A stretch of 64,000 nucleotides of DNA from Saccharothrix luteola (GCF_020859565.1 NZ_JAJHUO010000010.1:221228-285227); one strand, 5' to 3'. Numbered from the stretch's first letter, positions 20,384 through 30,823 are shown. Numbers and translations: made by a program. Notes: a model not told the origin generated them from the letters alone.

Positions 20384-20387
<4 letters not shown>
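19041..20387 (+). CDS. mak: Maltokinase
   Basis: 448-residue ATP-dependent maltose 1-kinase (Pep2/Mak), supplying maltose-1-phosphate to GlgE. The N-terminal domain typical of the family carries LPAQRWFGGKDRPVTSI; the eukaryotic-kinase-like C-terminal lobe has the catalytic loop QHIHGDLHLGQVL and the magnesium-binding LLIDFEGEPGSPMAERIE, then RSPLRDVAGMLRSFDYAAH, a maltokinase signature. ATG 19041 shares one base with the treS stop, and its own stop overlaps the glgB ATG as ATGA at 20384-20387, so treS, mak and glgB are read as a chain. The length matches mycobacterial Mak (about 455). A longer open frame before it lies inside treS and is not real. Confidence 0.96.
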
Positions 20388-22618
<2,231 letters not shown>

Positions 22619-22631
22619 CCGGACCGCCGTG

Positions 22632-22660
22632 CCCGGCCGGGTCCTCGGGACCCGGCCGGG
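22632..22660 (+). terminator. Terminator hairpin after glgB
   Basis: Perfect 13-bp stem CCCGGCCGGGTCC (22632-22644) and GGACCCGGCCGGG (22648-22660) with a three-base TCG loop, 13 bases after the glgB stop. There is no U-tract, as is common for actinobacterial intrinsic terminators. Confidence 0.8.
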
Positions 22661-22736
22661 ACGCGGGCGGACCGTGACCGAACCGCGTGCTGCGGAACGC
22701 CGTCCGCGGGGCGCGGGGCCTGCCATGCTGAGCCCC

Positions 22737-23534
22737 ATGGCGGACGAGGTGTGGGCGGTCGGCGAGGCGTACGAGGCTTACGTCGGGCGTTGGAGCGCGC
22801 CCGTCGCGCGGCGGTTCCTCCGACTGCTGGACGTGCCGCCGGCCCGCCGGTGGCTGGACGTCGGCTGCGGCACGGGCGCGTTGACCACCGCGATCCTCAA
22901 GATCGCCGACCCGGCCGAGGTCGTCGGCGTCGACCCGTCCGAGGGCTTCCTGGCCACCGCTCGGCACCGGGTCGCCGACCCCCGGGCCGCCTTCCACGTC
23001 GGCGACGCGCGCTCCCTCCCGCTGCCCGATCGCGCCTTCGACGCCGTGGTCAGCGGCCTCGCCCTCAACTTCGTGCCCGACCCGGTGCGGGCGCTCGTCG
23101 AGTGCACCAGGGTCGCCGCGCCCGGCGGCGTGGTCGCCGCCTACGTCTGGGACTACGCCGAGGGCATGGCGATCACCCGCTTCTTCTGGGACGCCGCCAC
23201 CGACCTCGACCCGGCCGCCGCCGCCCTGCACGAGGGCAGGCGCTTCCCCCTCTGCCGACCCGAACCGCTCCGCGCGCTGTGGACCGACGCCGGGCTGAAC
23301 GGGGTGCGCGTCGAGGCGCTGGAGGTGCCGACGGTGTTCAACGACTTCGACGACTACTGGCGGCCGTTCCTCGGTGGGCAGGGACCGGGGCCCGGCTACA
23401 CCGCGTCCCTGCCCGAGGACCGGCGCCGCGCCCTGCGCGACCTGCTCCGCACCCGCCTGCCCACGCACCCGGACGGCTCGATCCGGCTCACCGCTCGGGC
23501 GTGGGTGGTGCGCGGCGTCATGGCGCGGGCGTGA
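22737..23534 (+). CDS. Class I SAM-dependent methyltransferase
   Basis: 265-residue Methyltransf_11-type enzyme. The binding motifs are in order: RRWLDVGCGTGALTTAIL (motif I, near residue 40), VVGVDPSEGFLATAR, FHVGDARSLPLPDRAFDAVVSGLALNF (broken as DARSLPLPD and FDAVVSGLALNFV) and RVAAPGGVVAAYVWDYAEGM. The YVWDYAEGM segment and DFDDYWRPFLGGQGPGPGY are typical of a widespread actinobacterial subfamily of unknown substrate. ATG 22737 is preceded by CATGCT, likely a -10 hexamer with the transcript starting close to the ATG; an ATG four codons upstream overlaps that element. It follows the glgB terminator and overlaps the convergent ArsR-type gene by 17 bases. Confidence 0.88.
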   Translation: MADEVWAVGEAYEAYVGRWSAPVARRFLRLLDVPPARRWLDVGCGTGALTTAILKIADPAEVVGVDPSEGFLATARHRVADPRAAFHVGDARSLPLPDRAFDAVVSGLALNFVPDPVRALVECTRVAAPGGVVAAYVWDYAEGMAITRFFWDAATDLDPAAAALHEGRRFPLCRPEPLRALWTDAGLNGVRVEALEVPTVFNDFDDYWRPFLGGQGPGPGYTASLPEDRRRALRDLLRTRLPTHPDGSIRLTARAWVVRGVMARA

Positions 23535-24234
23535 AGGTCGGCAGCAGTTCGGGCAGTCGCGCGTGACCTCGTGACGTGACGAGGAGTTCCCTGGTGCCGT
23601 CCTGACGGCGGACCAGGTCGTCGGCCACGAACGCGTCGAGCACGAGCCGGCCGAGGTCGCCGCCCAGGTGCGGGACGCGGTGCGTGCGGTCCAGGCAGGC
23701 CAGCGCCAGGCGGCGGCGTGGCGCGACGGCGTGCGGGTCGACGCCGAGGCGGTGCAACGCGGTCAGGTCCTCGCCGAGCGCCAGTTCGCCGGTGCGGCCG
23801 TCGGGTGGGACGAGCGCGCCGCCGTCGACCAGGGTGGTGAACACCGCGATCCCCAGGCGGCCGGCCGCGTGGTCGTAGCAGGTGTGGGCGACGTCCACCG
23901 GTGATGAGGCGCGCTGCGGCGTGGTGAGGTCGTCGTGGTGGGCGTAGCGGGCCAGTGCGGTGAGGACGTCGGCGATGTCGGCGCGGGCGACCCGGTAGAC
24001 GGCGTGCCGGCCGGTGTGCTCGACCGTGACCAGGCCGGCGGCGCGCAGGCGGGCCAGGTGGTTGGCCAGTCTCGGCGGTGAGATGCCCATGGCGTCGGCC
24101 AGTTGCACCATCGCGTGCGGGCCCTCGGCGGCGAGCAGTTGCAGCGCGGTGAGGCGGACCGGGTCGGACAGCTCGCGGGCCAGCGCGACGACGGACGCCT
24201 GCACGGCGTTGCCGGAGTCGATCCATCCCGCCAT
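23518..24234 (-). CDS. ArsR-family winged-helix transcriptional regulator
   Basis: 238-residue regulator, longer than the ~100-residue ArsR norm. Residues ~20-95 hold the winged helix: ARELSDPVRLTALQLLAAEG, recognition helix region MVQLADAMGISPPRLANHLARLRAAG and wing VTVEHTGRHAVYRVA. The C-terminal half begins VDVAHTCYDHAAGRLGIAVF, with Cys and His residues often seen in such proteins, and is probably an effector or dimer domain. It is divergent from an MFS transporter, and the 108-base spacer holds two copies of TTCA-N8-TGAA, plausible operators for autoregulation and transporter control. The inducing signal is not readable. Its 3' end overlaps the convergent methyltransferase gene by 17 bases. 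Confidence 0.85.
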   Translation of the reverse strand: MAGWIDSGNAVQASVVALARELSDPVRLTALQLLAAEGPHAMVQLADAMGISPPRLANHLARLRAAGLVTVEHTGRHAVYRVARADIADVLTALARYAHHDDLTTPQRASSPVDVAHTCYDHAAGRLGIAVFTTLVDGGALVPPDGRTGELALGEDLTALHRLGVDPHAVAPRRRLALACLDRTHRVPHLGGDLGRLVLDAFVADDLVRRQDGTRELLVTSRGHARLPELLPTFTPAP

Positions 24235-24252
24235 GGGAGCACCCTAGCACTG

Positions 24253-24268
24253 TTCACGACGTTCTGAA
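24253..24268. promoter_or_regulatory. Putative ArsR operator O1 (TTCA-N8-TGAA)
   Basis: TTCACGACGTTCTGAA, 18 bases upstream of the regulator ATG (24234). It shares the TTCA-N8-TGAA form with O2, whose start is exactly 62 bases away (about six helical turns), so both would face the same side of the DNA. Confidence 0.5.
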
Positions 24269-24314
24269 TGGTGGTTGCGACCACGAGTGGGTCGGGATAC
24301 GGTCGCACGCACCG

Positions 24315-24330
24315 TTCATAGGATCGTGAA
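24315..24330. promoter_or_regulatory. Putative ArsR operator O2 (TTCA-N8-TGAA)
   Basis: TTCATAGGATCGTGAA, ending 12 bases before the MFS ATG (24343) and overlapping its ribosome-binding region GAAGGG. It contains TAGGAT, a likely -10 element, so binding would occlude the transporter promoter. Confidence 0.5.
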
Positions 24331-24342
24331 GGGTGAGTGCCG

Positions 24343-25539
24343 ATGGGACTGGGCGTGCTGTTGTGGGGCCGCGGGGTCTCGGCTCTCGGCGACGGCCTGT
24401 GGTTCACCACCTGGGCGTTGTTCTTCACCCGCGTACTCGGGTTGCCGCTGGTGACGGTCGGTGTCGGGATGGCCGTCGCCGGCGCGGCGGGGTTGCTCGC
24501 GGCGGTGCCGCTCGGCGCGTTGGCGGACCGGTTCGACCCGAGGTCGGTGCTGGTGGTGATCACCGTCGTGCGGGCCTGCGCCATGGCGTCCTACCTGGTC
24601 GTGGACGGCACGTGGTCGTTCCTCGCGGCGACGGTCGCGTTCACCGCGCCGGCCAACGGTGGCAACGCCGTGCGGACGGCGTTGATCGCCGGTCTGGTGA
24701 CGGACAACGCGGCCAGGGTGCGTGCGTTGGCGCAGCAGCGCGTGGCGCAGCACGTCGGGTACGCGCTCGGGGCCGGGCTCGGCGCGCTGGTGCTGACGGC
24801 CGACAGCCACTCCGCCTACGCCCTGGCGATCACCGGCAACGCGGTCACGTTCGGGGTCCTGGCGGTGACGACGCTCGCGGTGCGCAAGCCGTCGTCGGTC
24901 GGTGCGACGCCCCGAGCGCGAGTCGTGCTGCGAGACCGCCCCTACCTCGCCGTCGTCGCGGCCACCTCGGTCCTGTCGCTGTGCTGGGCGGTGCTGTCGA
25001 CCGGGTTGCCGCTGTGGCTGTCCCGGTCGACCGACCTGCCGCTCGCGCTCAGCGGTGTGGTGGTGGTCGTCAGCTCGGTGGGCATCGCCGTGTTCCAGGT
25101 GCCGTTCGCGCGCTTCGCCCGCACCCCGGACCAGGCGGCGCGCACGGCGGTCCGGTCCGGGGTCGTCCTCGCCGCGAGCTGCGCCCTGCTCGCCACGACC
25201 GCGGGCGGCTCGGGTGCGGCGGCCGTGGCCGTCGTGGTGATCGCGGCGGTGCTGCACCTGGTCGGTGAACTCGGTTACGTGGCCGCGAACTGGGGTTTGT
25301 CGGTGAGCCTCATGCGTGACGACGCGCGTGGCGCCTACCAAGGGGTGAACGAGGCCGCCACCGCCACCGTGCAGCTCTTCGGGCCCGCGGTCCTGACGTT
25401 CGCGCTCGGCGGCTTCGGCGCGGGCGGTTGGCTCGCCGTGGCCGTGATCTTCCTGGTCGCGGTCGCGCCCGTGCCGGTGTTGACCAGGTGGGCGACACGC
25501 ACCCGTGATCCGGCGACGACGTCGAACACGACCCCGTAG
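24343..25539 (+). CDS. MFS transporter, probably drug/efflux type
   Basis: 398-residue membrane protein with about 11-12 predicted hydrophobic segments. Family marks are the short start GVLLWGRGVSALGDGLWFTTW, the loop motif ALADRFDPRSVLVV (motif A-like D-R-F-x-x-R, here LGALADRFDPRSV) and FTAPANGGNAVRTALIAGL in helix 4/5. It resembles the single-copy MFS permeases of actinomycetes that sit beside HTH regulators. ATG 24343 has GAAGGG about ten bases upstream; a GTG two codons earlier is the alternative. It is divergent from the ArsR-type regulator, with two shared-type operators between, so export of the compound sensed by that regulator is the simplest reading. Substrate unknown. Confidence 0.85.
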   Translation: MGLGVLLWGRGVSALGDGLWFTTWALFFTRVLGLPLVTVGVGMAVAGAAGLLAAVPLGALADRFDPRSVLVVITVVRACAMASYLVVDGTWSFLAATVAFTAPANGGNAVRTALIAGLVTDNAARVRALAQQRVAQHVGYALGAGLGALVLTADSHSAYALAITGNAVTFGVLAVTTLAVRKPSSVGATPRARVVLRDRPYLAVVAATSVLSLCWAVLSTGLPLWLSRSTDLPLALSGVVVVVSSVGIAVFQVPFARFARTPDQAARTAVRSGVVLAASCALLATTAGGSGAAAVAVVVIAAVLHLVGELGYVAANWGLSVSLMRDDARGAYQGVNEAATATVQLFGPAVLTFALGGFGAGGWLAVAVIFLVAVAPVPVLTRWATRTRDPATTSNTTP

Positions 25540-25565
25540 GGGTTCGGCGCGGGCACAATGGGCCA

Positions 25566-26942
25566 ATGCGGCTCGTATCGGCTCGGCTGGTCCTGCTGGC
25601 GACGGTCCTGCTCACGGCTAGCGCCTGTGCCCAGGCGATCCCGGGCAAACCGGTGGCGGGCGAGGCCGTCACCAAGGGCACCGTCGACCCGGGCTTCATC
25701 CGGGGCACCGACGGCGGCCCGATCGACCAGTTGGCGGCCACCGCCGTCACCGACATCGACGCGTTCTGGGAAGAGGCGTTCCCGGACACGTTCGACAAGC
25801 CGTGGGAGCCGATCGAGGGCGGCATCTACTCGGTCGACACCGCCGACCCCTCCGCCAAGCCGCCGCCGTGCACCGAGAAGGCCGCCGACGTGGAGGGCAA
25901 CGCGTTCTACTGCCCGAGCGCCGACGCCATCGCGTGGGACCGGGCCGCGCTGCTGCCCGTGCTCAAGGACCGGTTCGGCGACGCGGCCGTGGTGATCGTG
26001 CTGGCGCACGAGATGGGCCACGCCGTGCAGAACCGGATGGGCATCACGCCGGAGGCCGAGCGGCGCGAGCCGCAGCGGTTCCCCACGATCCTCACCGAGG
26101 CGATGGCCGACTGCTTCGCGGGCGCGTTCATCAAGTGGGTCAACGACGGCAAGTCCGAGCACCTCGACATCGGCTCCGACACGCTGGACTCGGCGCTGGG
26201 CGCGCTGATCACGTTCCGCGACCCGGTCGGCACCTCGGCGAGCGACCGGTCCGCGCACGGCAACGCGTTCGACCGGGTGTCCGCGTTCCAGGACGGCTAC
26301 CAGCAGGGCACCGGGTTCTGCGCGGCCATGTCGACGGAGAACCGGGTGTTCACGCAGCAGGCGTTCACCTCCGCCGACGACCGCGACCGCGGCGGCAACC
26401 TGCCGTTCGACGAGATGCTGGAGAACGTCACGCCCGACCTGAACCTGTACTACAAGGCCCTGGTCGAGCAGGCGGGCAAGAAGTGGACCGAGCCGAAGTC
26501 CACGCCGACCGAGGAGGAGCCGGACTGCTCCGGCGACCAGGGCCCGGTGGCGTACTGCCCGGCGGACAAGTCGGTGGAGTTCGAGGTCGAGTCCGACCTG
26601 CCCGAGCTGCACGCCGAGATCGGCGACTACGCCACGGGCGTGCTGCTGGCGAGCCGTTACGCGATGGCCGCGATGGCGGCGGTGGACGTGGACCTCGAAG
26701 GCGAACGTGCGGCGACCAGCGCGTTGTGCCTGGCCGGCGCGTACACGCGGGAGGTGTTCACCCGGCAGAAGGGCTTCGGGCTGTCGCCCGGCGACCTCGA
26801 CGAGGCGGTGCAGGTGCTGCTCGCCTACGACTACGCGGCCCGTGACGCGACCGGCTCGGCGACGCTCGGTCCGGGGTTCAAGCGGGTCGAGGTGTTCCGC
26901 GGCGGCGTGTTCGAGGGCGTCAAAGCCTGCGGTTTGGCCTGA
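25566..26942 (+). CDS. Zinc-metallopeptidase lipoprotein with inactive second half (copy 1)
   Basis: 458-residue lipoprotein. A signal peptide ends in the lipobox TASAC (Cys about 20). The N-terminal half matches the neutral zinc metallopeptidase (PF04228, YpfJ-like) pattern: NAFYCPSADAIAWDR, then H148-E-M-G-H152 in VLAHEMGHAVQNRMG and ILTEAMADCFAGAF with the third ligand region. The C-terminal half repeats the layout (VAYCPADKSVEFEV; GDLDEAVQVLLAYDYAARD; GFKRVEVFRGGVFEGVKAC) and parallels TLDSALGALITFRDPVG and AFDRVSAFQDGYQQGTGFC of the first half, but has no HExxH, so it looks like an internal duplication with a dead second domain. A paralogue with the same plan follows. Extracellular, membrane-anchored; substrate unknown. 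Confidence 0.85.
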   Translation: MRLVSARLVLLATVLLTASACAQAIPGKPVAGEAVTKGTVDPGFIRGTDGGPIDQLAATAVTDIDAFWEEAFPDTFDKPWEPIEGGIYSVDTADPSAKPPPCTEKAADVEGNAFYCPSADAIAWDRAALLPVLKDRFGDAAVVIVLAHEMGHAVQNRMGITPEAERREPQRFPTILTEAMADCFAGAFIKWVNDGKSEHLDIGSDTLDSALGALITFRDPVGTSASDRSAHGNAFDRVSAFQDGYQQGTGFCAAMSTENRVFTQQAFTSADDRDRGGNLPFDEMLENVTPDLNLYYKALVEQAGKKWTEPKSTPTEEEPDCSGDQGPVAYCPADKSVEFEVESDLPELHAEIGDYATGVLLASRYAMAAMAAVDVDLEGERAATSALCLAGAYTREVFTRQKGFGLSPGDLDEAVQVLLAYDYAARDATGSATLGPGFKRVEVFRGGVFEGVKACGLA

Positions 26943-27006
26943 CTCCGCGAGCCGGCCAAGTAGGGTTCGGGCTTGGATCGGCACGGACCGGGGATGGGGC
27001 TTGGGC

Positions 27007-28443
27007 ATGGCTCGACGGGGTTGGGTCGCGGCGACGCTCGTCACCGCGTTGGCGTTGACGGGGTGCACCCAGACGGTGAGCGGCCAAGGGCGGTCCGAAC
27101 GGCCCGACGTCACCAAGGTGGCCGGGTTGGACATCACCACCGGGGAGAGCGGCGCGAAGCCGGGCGTGCCGGACGCCGACCTTCAGGTGGAGAACGCCGA
27201 CGGCGGCGAGATGGACCGGCTCGCGATCAACGCGCTGGCCGACGTCGAGGAGTACTGGGCCGAGCAGCTGCCCGCGCGGTTCGGCAAGGAGTTCGAGCCG
27301 GTGAAGCGGTTGGTGTCCTACGACTCCAACGGCAAGGGCGTCGAGATCTGCCGCACCAACACGGCCGGCGTGGCCAACGCGTTCTACTGCTCGCTGGACG
27401 ACTCGATCGCGTGGGACCGCGGTGAGCTGCTGCCGATGCTGGACGACGCGTTCGGGCCGATGTCGGTGGTGACCGTGCTGGCGCACGAGATGGGCCACGC
27501 GATCCAGTACAAGCTCGGCGACATCGGCGGGATCAACCAGGCCACGCCGTCGATCATCAAGGAGCAGCAGGCCGACTGCTACGCGGGCAACTTCTTCCGG
27601 TGGGTGGCCGAGGGCAAGGCCAAGCACTTCCGCATCTCGACCGGGCCCGGGTTGAACCAGGTGCTGGCGACGATGTTCTTCATCCGGGACGCGGCCGGCA
27701 CGTCGGCCGAGAAGCAGGGCGCGCACGGCAGCGCGTTCGACCGGGTGTCGGCGTTCCAGTTCGGGTTCGCGGGTGATCCGTCGCGGTGCGCGGAGATCGA
27801 CGAGGCCGAGATCAAGGCCCGGATCACGCAGCAGAAGTTCGACTCGCAGGACCAGGACACCGGGCAGGGCAAGGGCAACCTGAAGGTGGACGACAAGCGG
27901 TCGCTCGACCTGCTGGAGGAGTCGCTGCACGCGGCGTTCAAGGATGCCGCCGCCACGCCGCCCGCGTTGTCCACCTCGTCGTCCGCGGAGTGCCCCGATG
28001 GCGGCGACACCTCGCCGGCGGCGTACTGCCCGGCGACGAACTCGATCTCCATCGACCTGCCCGACCTGGTGAAGATCGGCACGCCGCCGAAGCGCGGGCA
28101 GAAGGGCGGGATCGGCGACTTCGCCGCGTTCGCCGAGATCGCGTCGCGGTTCGCGCTGTCGATCCAGAAGGCGACCGGGTACGGGCTGGAGGGTCCGGCG
28201 GCGGGGTTGCGGACGGCTTGCCTGACCGGGGCGTGGGCCGGGACGACGACCCAGAGCAGCGCGCGGCTGCGCCTGTCGTCCGGTGATCTGGACGAGGCGG
28301 TGGCCGAGCTGCTGGCCGACAAGAGCTTGATCGCGGCGGACGTGAACGGGACCGTGGTGCCGTCGGGCTTCGCCCGCGTCGAGGCGTTCCGGGACGGGTT
28401 TTACCAGGGCGCCGGGTTGTGCACCCGGAAGTACGCGGGCTGA
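27007..28443 (+). CDS. Zinc-metallopeptidase lipoprotein with inactive second half (copy 2)
   Basis: 478-residue paralogue of the preceding gene, 64 bases downstream and likely co-transcribed. The lipobox is ALTGC. The catalytic half shows NAFYCSLDDSIAWDRGELLP and H160-E-M-G-H164 in VLAHEMGHAIQYKLG with IIKEQQADCYAGNFF as the third-ligand region. The second half again lacks HExxH but keeps AAYCPATNSISIDLPD, SSGDLDEAVAELLAD and GFARVEAFRDGFYQGAGLC, mirroring GSAFDRVSAFQFGFAGDPSRC. Both copies keep conserved Cys positions, suggesting disulfides outside the cell. ATG 27007 gives a clean signal peptide. A strong symmetrical hairpin follows. Tandem duplication after an older internal duplication is my inference. 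Confidence 0.84.
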   Translation: MARRGWVAATLVTALALTGCTQTVSGQGRSERPDVTKVAGLDITTGESGAKPGVPDADLQVENADGGEMDRLAINALADVEEYWAEQLPARFGKEFEPVKRLVSYDSNGKGVEICRTNTAGVANAFYCSLDDSIAWDRGELLPMLDDAFGPMSVVTVLAHEMGHAIQYKLGDIGGINQATPSIIKEQQADCYAGNFFRWVAEGKAKHFRISTGPGLNQVLATMFFIRDAAGTSAEKQGAHGSAFDRVSAFQFGFAGDPSRCAEIDEAEIKARITQQKFDSQDQDTGQGKGNLKVDDKRSLDLLEESLHAAFKDAAATPPALSTSSSAECPDGGDTSPAAYCPATNSISIDLPDLVKIGTPPKRGQKGGIGDFAAFAEIASRFALSIQKATGYGLEGPAAGLRTACLTGAWAGTTTQSSARLRLSSGDLDEAVAELLADKSLIAADVNGTVVPSGFARVEAFRDGFYQGAGLCTRKYAG

Positions 28444-28530
28444 GCAGGTTCGAAGTTCGAGCAGTACGAAGAGCACGAAAAGATCAAAAGACTGAAAGCG
28501 TCCTCGCCGGACATGCTTTTCAAGCTTTGA

Positions 28531-28575
28531 TCACGCCTGACAGGGGTCCGGCGAATGGACCCCTGTCAGGCGTGA
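28531..28575. terminator. Bidirectional terminator between convergent genes
   Basis: Perfect 19-bp stem, TCACGCCTGACAGGGGTCC (28531-28549) and its exact complement (28557-28575), with a seven-base loop. It stands between the convergent metallopeptidase and CnoX-like genes. The preceding ~85 bases are noticeably A+T-richer than their surroundings and hold no gene. Confidence 0.8.
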
Positions 28576-28617
28576 CGAGAGTGGCAGGAGCGGGCGTGGG
28601 AATGGAAGTGGAGTAGG

Positions 28618-29616
28618 TCAGAACAGGGCGCTGGCCAGGTTGCGACGGGCCTTGGCGACCCGGTCGTCGTCCGGCGGGAAGAGTTCGAACAGGCCCACCA
28701 GGTGCTCGCGGACCTTGTCGCGATCCTCGCCGAAGACCCGGCGGACCGTGTCGACCAGTCGCTTGAACGCCTGGTCCACGTCGTTCGTCGCCAGCTCCAG
28801 GTCCGCGGCGGCCAGTTGGGCGTCCACGTCGTCGGGATTGGCGTCGGCCTTCGCGATGGCGTCGCCGGGCACCGCTTCGGCCCGAGCCGTGAACCGGACC
28901 TGGGCCAGTGCCGCCTTGGCCTCGGCGTTGGCCGGTTCGGCGGCCAGGATCGCCTCGTAAGCGGCCTCGGCGGCGGCGAAGTCGCCCTGCTCGAAGGCGT
29001 CTTCGGCGGCGGTGAAGCGGGGGTCCTCCGGCTCGGCGACGGGCTCCGCGCCCGGCCCCGCCGCGCGGTTGGCCTCGGCCGCCTTGATGCCCGGCAGGCG
29101 GTCGCGCAGGGCGTCCAGCAGGCGGGTGATCCACTGGCCGAACTCGGCTTCCGGCAGCGGTCCGGCGAAGGCGTCCAGGGGTTGGCCGCCGGCGATCGCG
29201 ACCACGGTCGGCACGGACTGCACGCCGAACACCTGGCCGATGCGCGGGTTGGCGTCGAGGTCGACCCTGGCCAGCAGCCAGGTGCCGCCGCCCGCCCTGG
29301 CGGCGCGTTCCAGCACCGGCGAGAGCTGGCCCGCCTCGGGGCTCCACGACGCCGTCAGCTCGACGACGACCGGGATCTCCAGGGAGCGTTCGACAACCGA
29401 CTGGAACGTCGCCTCGGTGACGTCCAGCACCCACGGGCTCGGACCGGCGTCCGAACCGCCGACGGCTCCGCCGGAGCCGGAGGACGGGGGTGGGGTGGTG
29501 GCGCGCTGCCTCGCGGCGTCGGCCCGGGCCTTCAGCGCGCCGAGGTCGACCGCCCCGGACAACGCGGCGGACAGTGCGGCGGTCTTTCGGGGGTCTGGCC
29601 TTGTCACGCCTTCCAT
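28618..29616 (-). CDS. Thioredoxin-like tetratricopeptide co-chaperone (CnoX/YbbN-like)
   Basis: 332-residue cytosolic protein with a thioredoxin fold followed by TPR-like helices, the layout of CnoX/YbbN, a holdase that passes clients to GroEL or DnaK in other bacteria. The thioredoxin part (residues ~75-185) has VVELTASWSPEAGQLSPVLER at the active-site position, where the CxxC is replaced by SPEA, so it cannot do disulfide exchange. NPRIGQVFGVQSVPTVVAI holds the cis-Pro. The C-terminal part (DAFEQGDFAAAEAAYEAIL, FKRLVDTVRRVFGEDRDKVREHL) is the Tetratricopeptide/TPR_20-type region. ATG 29616 gives MEGVTRPDP; GTG three codons later is possible. Role assigned by architecture only. Confidence 0.88.
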   Translation of the reverse strand: MEGVTRPDPRKTAALSAALSGAVDLGALKARADAARQRATTPPPSSGSGGAVGGSDAGPSPWVLDVTEATFQSVVERSLEIPVVVELTASWSPEAGQLSPVLERAARAGGGTWLLARVDLDANPRIGQVFGVQSVPTVVAIAGGQPLDAFAGPLPEAEFGQWITRLLDALRDRLPGIKAAEANRAAGPGAEPVAEPEDPRFTAAEDAFEQGDFAAAEAAYEAILAAEPANAEAKAALAQVRFTARAEAVPGDAIAKADANPDDVDAQLAAADLELATNDVDQAFKRLVDTVRRVFGEDRDKVREHLVGLFELFPPDDDRVAKARRNLASALF

Positions 29617-29649
29617 CCTGGCACGAGTCCGGCGGCCGGCCACGCGCGG

Positions 29650-30495
29650 CTAGCCGGGGAGTTGCGCGACCGGGTCGATCGCCATCGGGTTCGTCCGCAT
29701 CGCCTCGTTCAGCCGCCCCAGGCGGAGCGCGATCGGGGTCGTCAACTCGGCGAAGCGAGCGGTGCCCGCCGGGCCGAGAACTTCCCACGGACGGGTGGCG
29801 GCCTCGTCGGTGCGCCGTTCGACGTCCTCCCGCAACGCGCGACCGGCCGGCGTGAGGCCGCCGTCGAGCAGACCGCGCTCGGTGAGCGTCGCTTCGGCTT
29901 CCCGCCACTCCTGCTCCGACCAGCCACGAGCGGCACGCATGTAGGCCGGGTCGAGGCCCTTGTCGGCGCTGAACAGCACCAACGTCTCGCACGGTGCGAG
30001 GTCGGCGGCCACCAGCGCGGCGATGTGGCCGTCACCACGCGACTCGCGCAACGTCGTGCACGCCTGCCACAGCGCCAGGTGCGGCTCGTCCGGCACCGGC
30101 AGCACGCCGTTCGCCGCGGCCAGCACCCGCCCGGCCGTCGGCGCGGCCTCCGCCGCCTGCCCGGCCAGGTCGGCGGCTTCGGCGACGTCCAGCGTCTCCA
30201 GCATCCGCCGCAGCGCCCGGTCGACGCCCTCCAGCCGTGCCTCCAGGAAGCGGGCGGGACTGGCCACGTCCCACGCGTCGGGCAGCGCACGGGCCACCAT
30301 GCGCGGGTGGAAGCTGTAGAACGCGGCGGTCACGACCTCCGGCGACGCCGGGCCCAACGGCGCCGCGCGCTGGCCGAAGTAGCCCATCCAGCCGCCCTTG
30401 CAGCCCAGCGCGTCGGTGACCGCCCGTGACTCCGGCGAGAAGTACGTGACGTCGTGGTAGGTCTCGAAGCGGACCCACAGGTCTCTCGGCTCCAT
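29650..30495 (-). CDS. SCO6745/SalK-type helix-turn-helix protein
   Basis: 281-residue protein of the actinobacterial SCO6745 family (SalK-like), often annotated as hypothetical. Characteristic pieces are YHDVTYFSPESRAVTDALG and KGGWMGYFGQRAAPLGPASPEVV near the N terminus, AAFYSFHPRMVARALPDAW, and WSEQEWREAEATLTERGLL...TPAGRALREDVERRTDEAA, a winged-helix-like segment. SalK itself is linked to ribosome-associated or antibiotic-pathway functions, but no biochemical role is established for this family. It starts at ATG 30495, is 33 bases from the CnoX-like stop on the same strand, and may share its transcript. No cofactor motif is visible. Confidence 0.78.
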   Translation of the reverse strand: MEPRDLWVRFETYHDVTYFSPESRAVTDALGCKGGWMGYFGQRAAPLGPASPEVVTAAFYSFHPRMVARALPDAWDVASPARFLEARLEGVDRALRRMLETLDVAEAADLAGQAAEAAPTAGRVLAAANGVLPVPDEPHLALWQACTTLRESRGDGHIAALVAADLAPCETLVLFSADKGLDPAYMRAARGWSEQEWREAEATLTERGLLDGGLTPAGRALREDVERRTDEAATRPWEVLGPAGTARFAELTTPIALRLGRLNEAMRTNPMAIDPVAQLPG

Positions 30496-30520
30496 GTCGT
30501 CAAGTTAGTCGGACGTCCGA

Positions 30521-30823
30521 CTACTCGTCAGCTGCCAGGTGTTGCTCGACCCGCTCCACCTTGGCCGTGAGCTGGCCCGTCCAGCCGGGCCTGATGTCCG
30601 CCTTGAGCACGAGGCTGACCCGCGGCGCGGTGGCCTGCACGACCTCCGTCGCCTTCTTCACCACCGCCATCACCTCGTCCCACTCGCCCTCGACCAGCGT
30701 GAACATGGCGTTGGTCTCGTTGGGCAGGCCGGACTCGCGGACCACCCGCACGGCCTGGGCGACGGCCTCCGCCACGCCGTCGGACTCCCCGCCGAGCGGG
30801 CTGACACTGAACGCGACGAGCAC
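30521..30823 (-). CDS. MTH1187-family thiamine-binding protein
   Basis: 100-residue protein of the MTH1187/YkoF-type family (formerly DUF77), a ferredoxin-like fold that binds thiamine or related pyrimidines in characterised members. Start MLVAFSVSPLGG, the ligand-site stretch SGLPNETNAMFTLVEGEWDEVM and the closing VSLVLKADIRPGWTGQLTAKV match the family along the full length. It ends 25 bases before the SalK-like gene on the same strand and is divergent from the MarR regulator (start-to-start 41 bases), so the two promoters must overlap. A thiamine role is from family knowledge; nothing nearby concerns thiamine. Confidence 0.85.
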   Translation of the reverse strand: MLVAFSVSPLGGESDGVAEAVAQAVRVVRESGLPNETNAMFTLVEGEWDEVMAVVKKATEVVQATAPRVSLVLKADIRPGWTGQLTAKVERVEQHLAADE

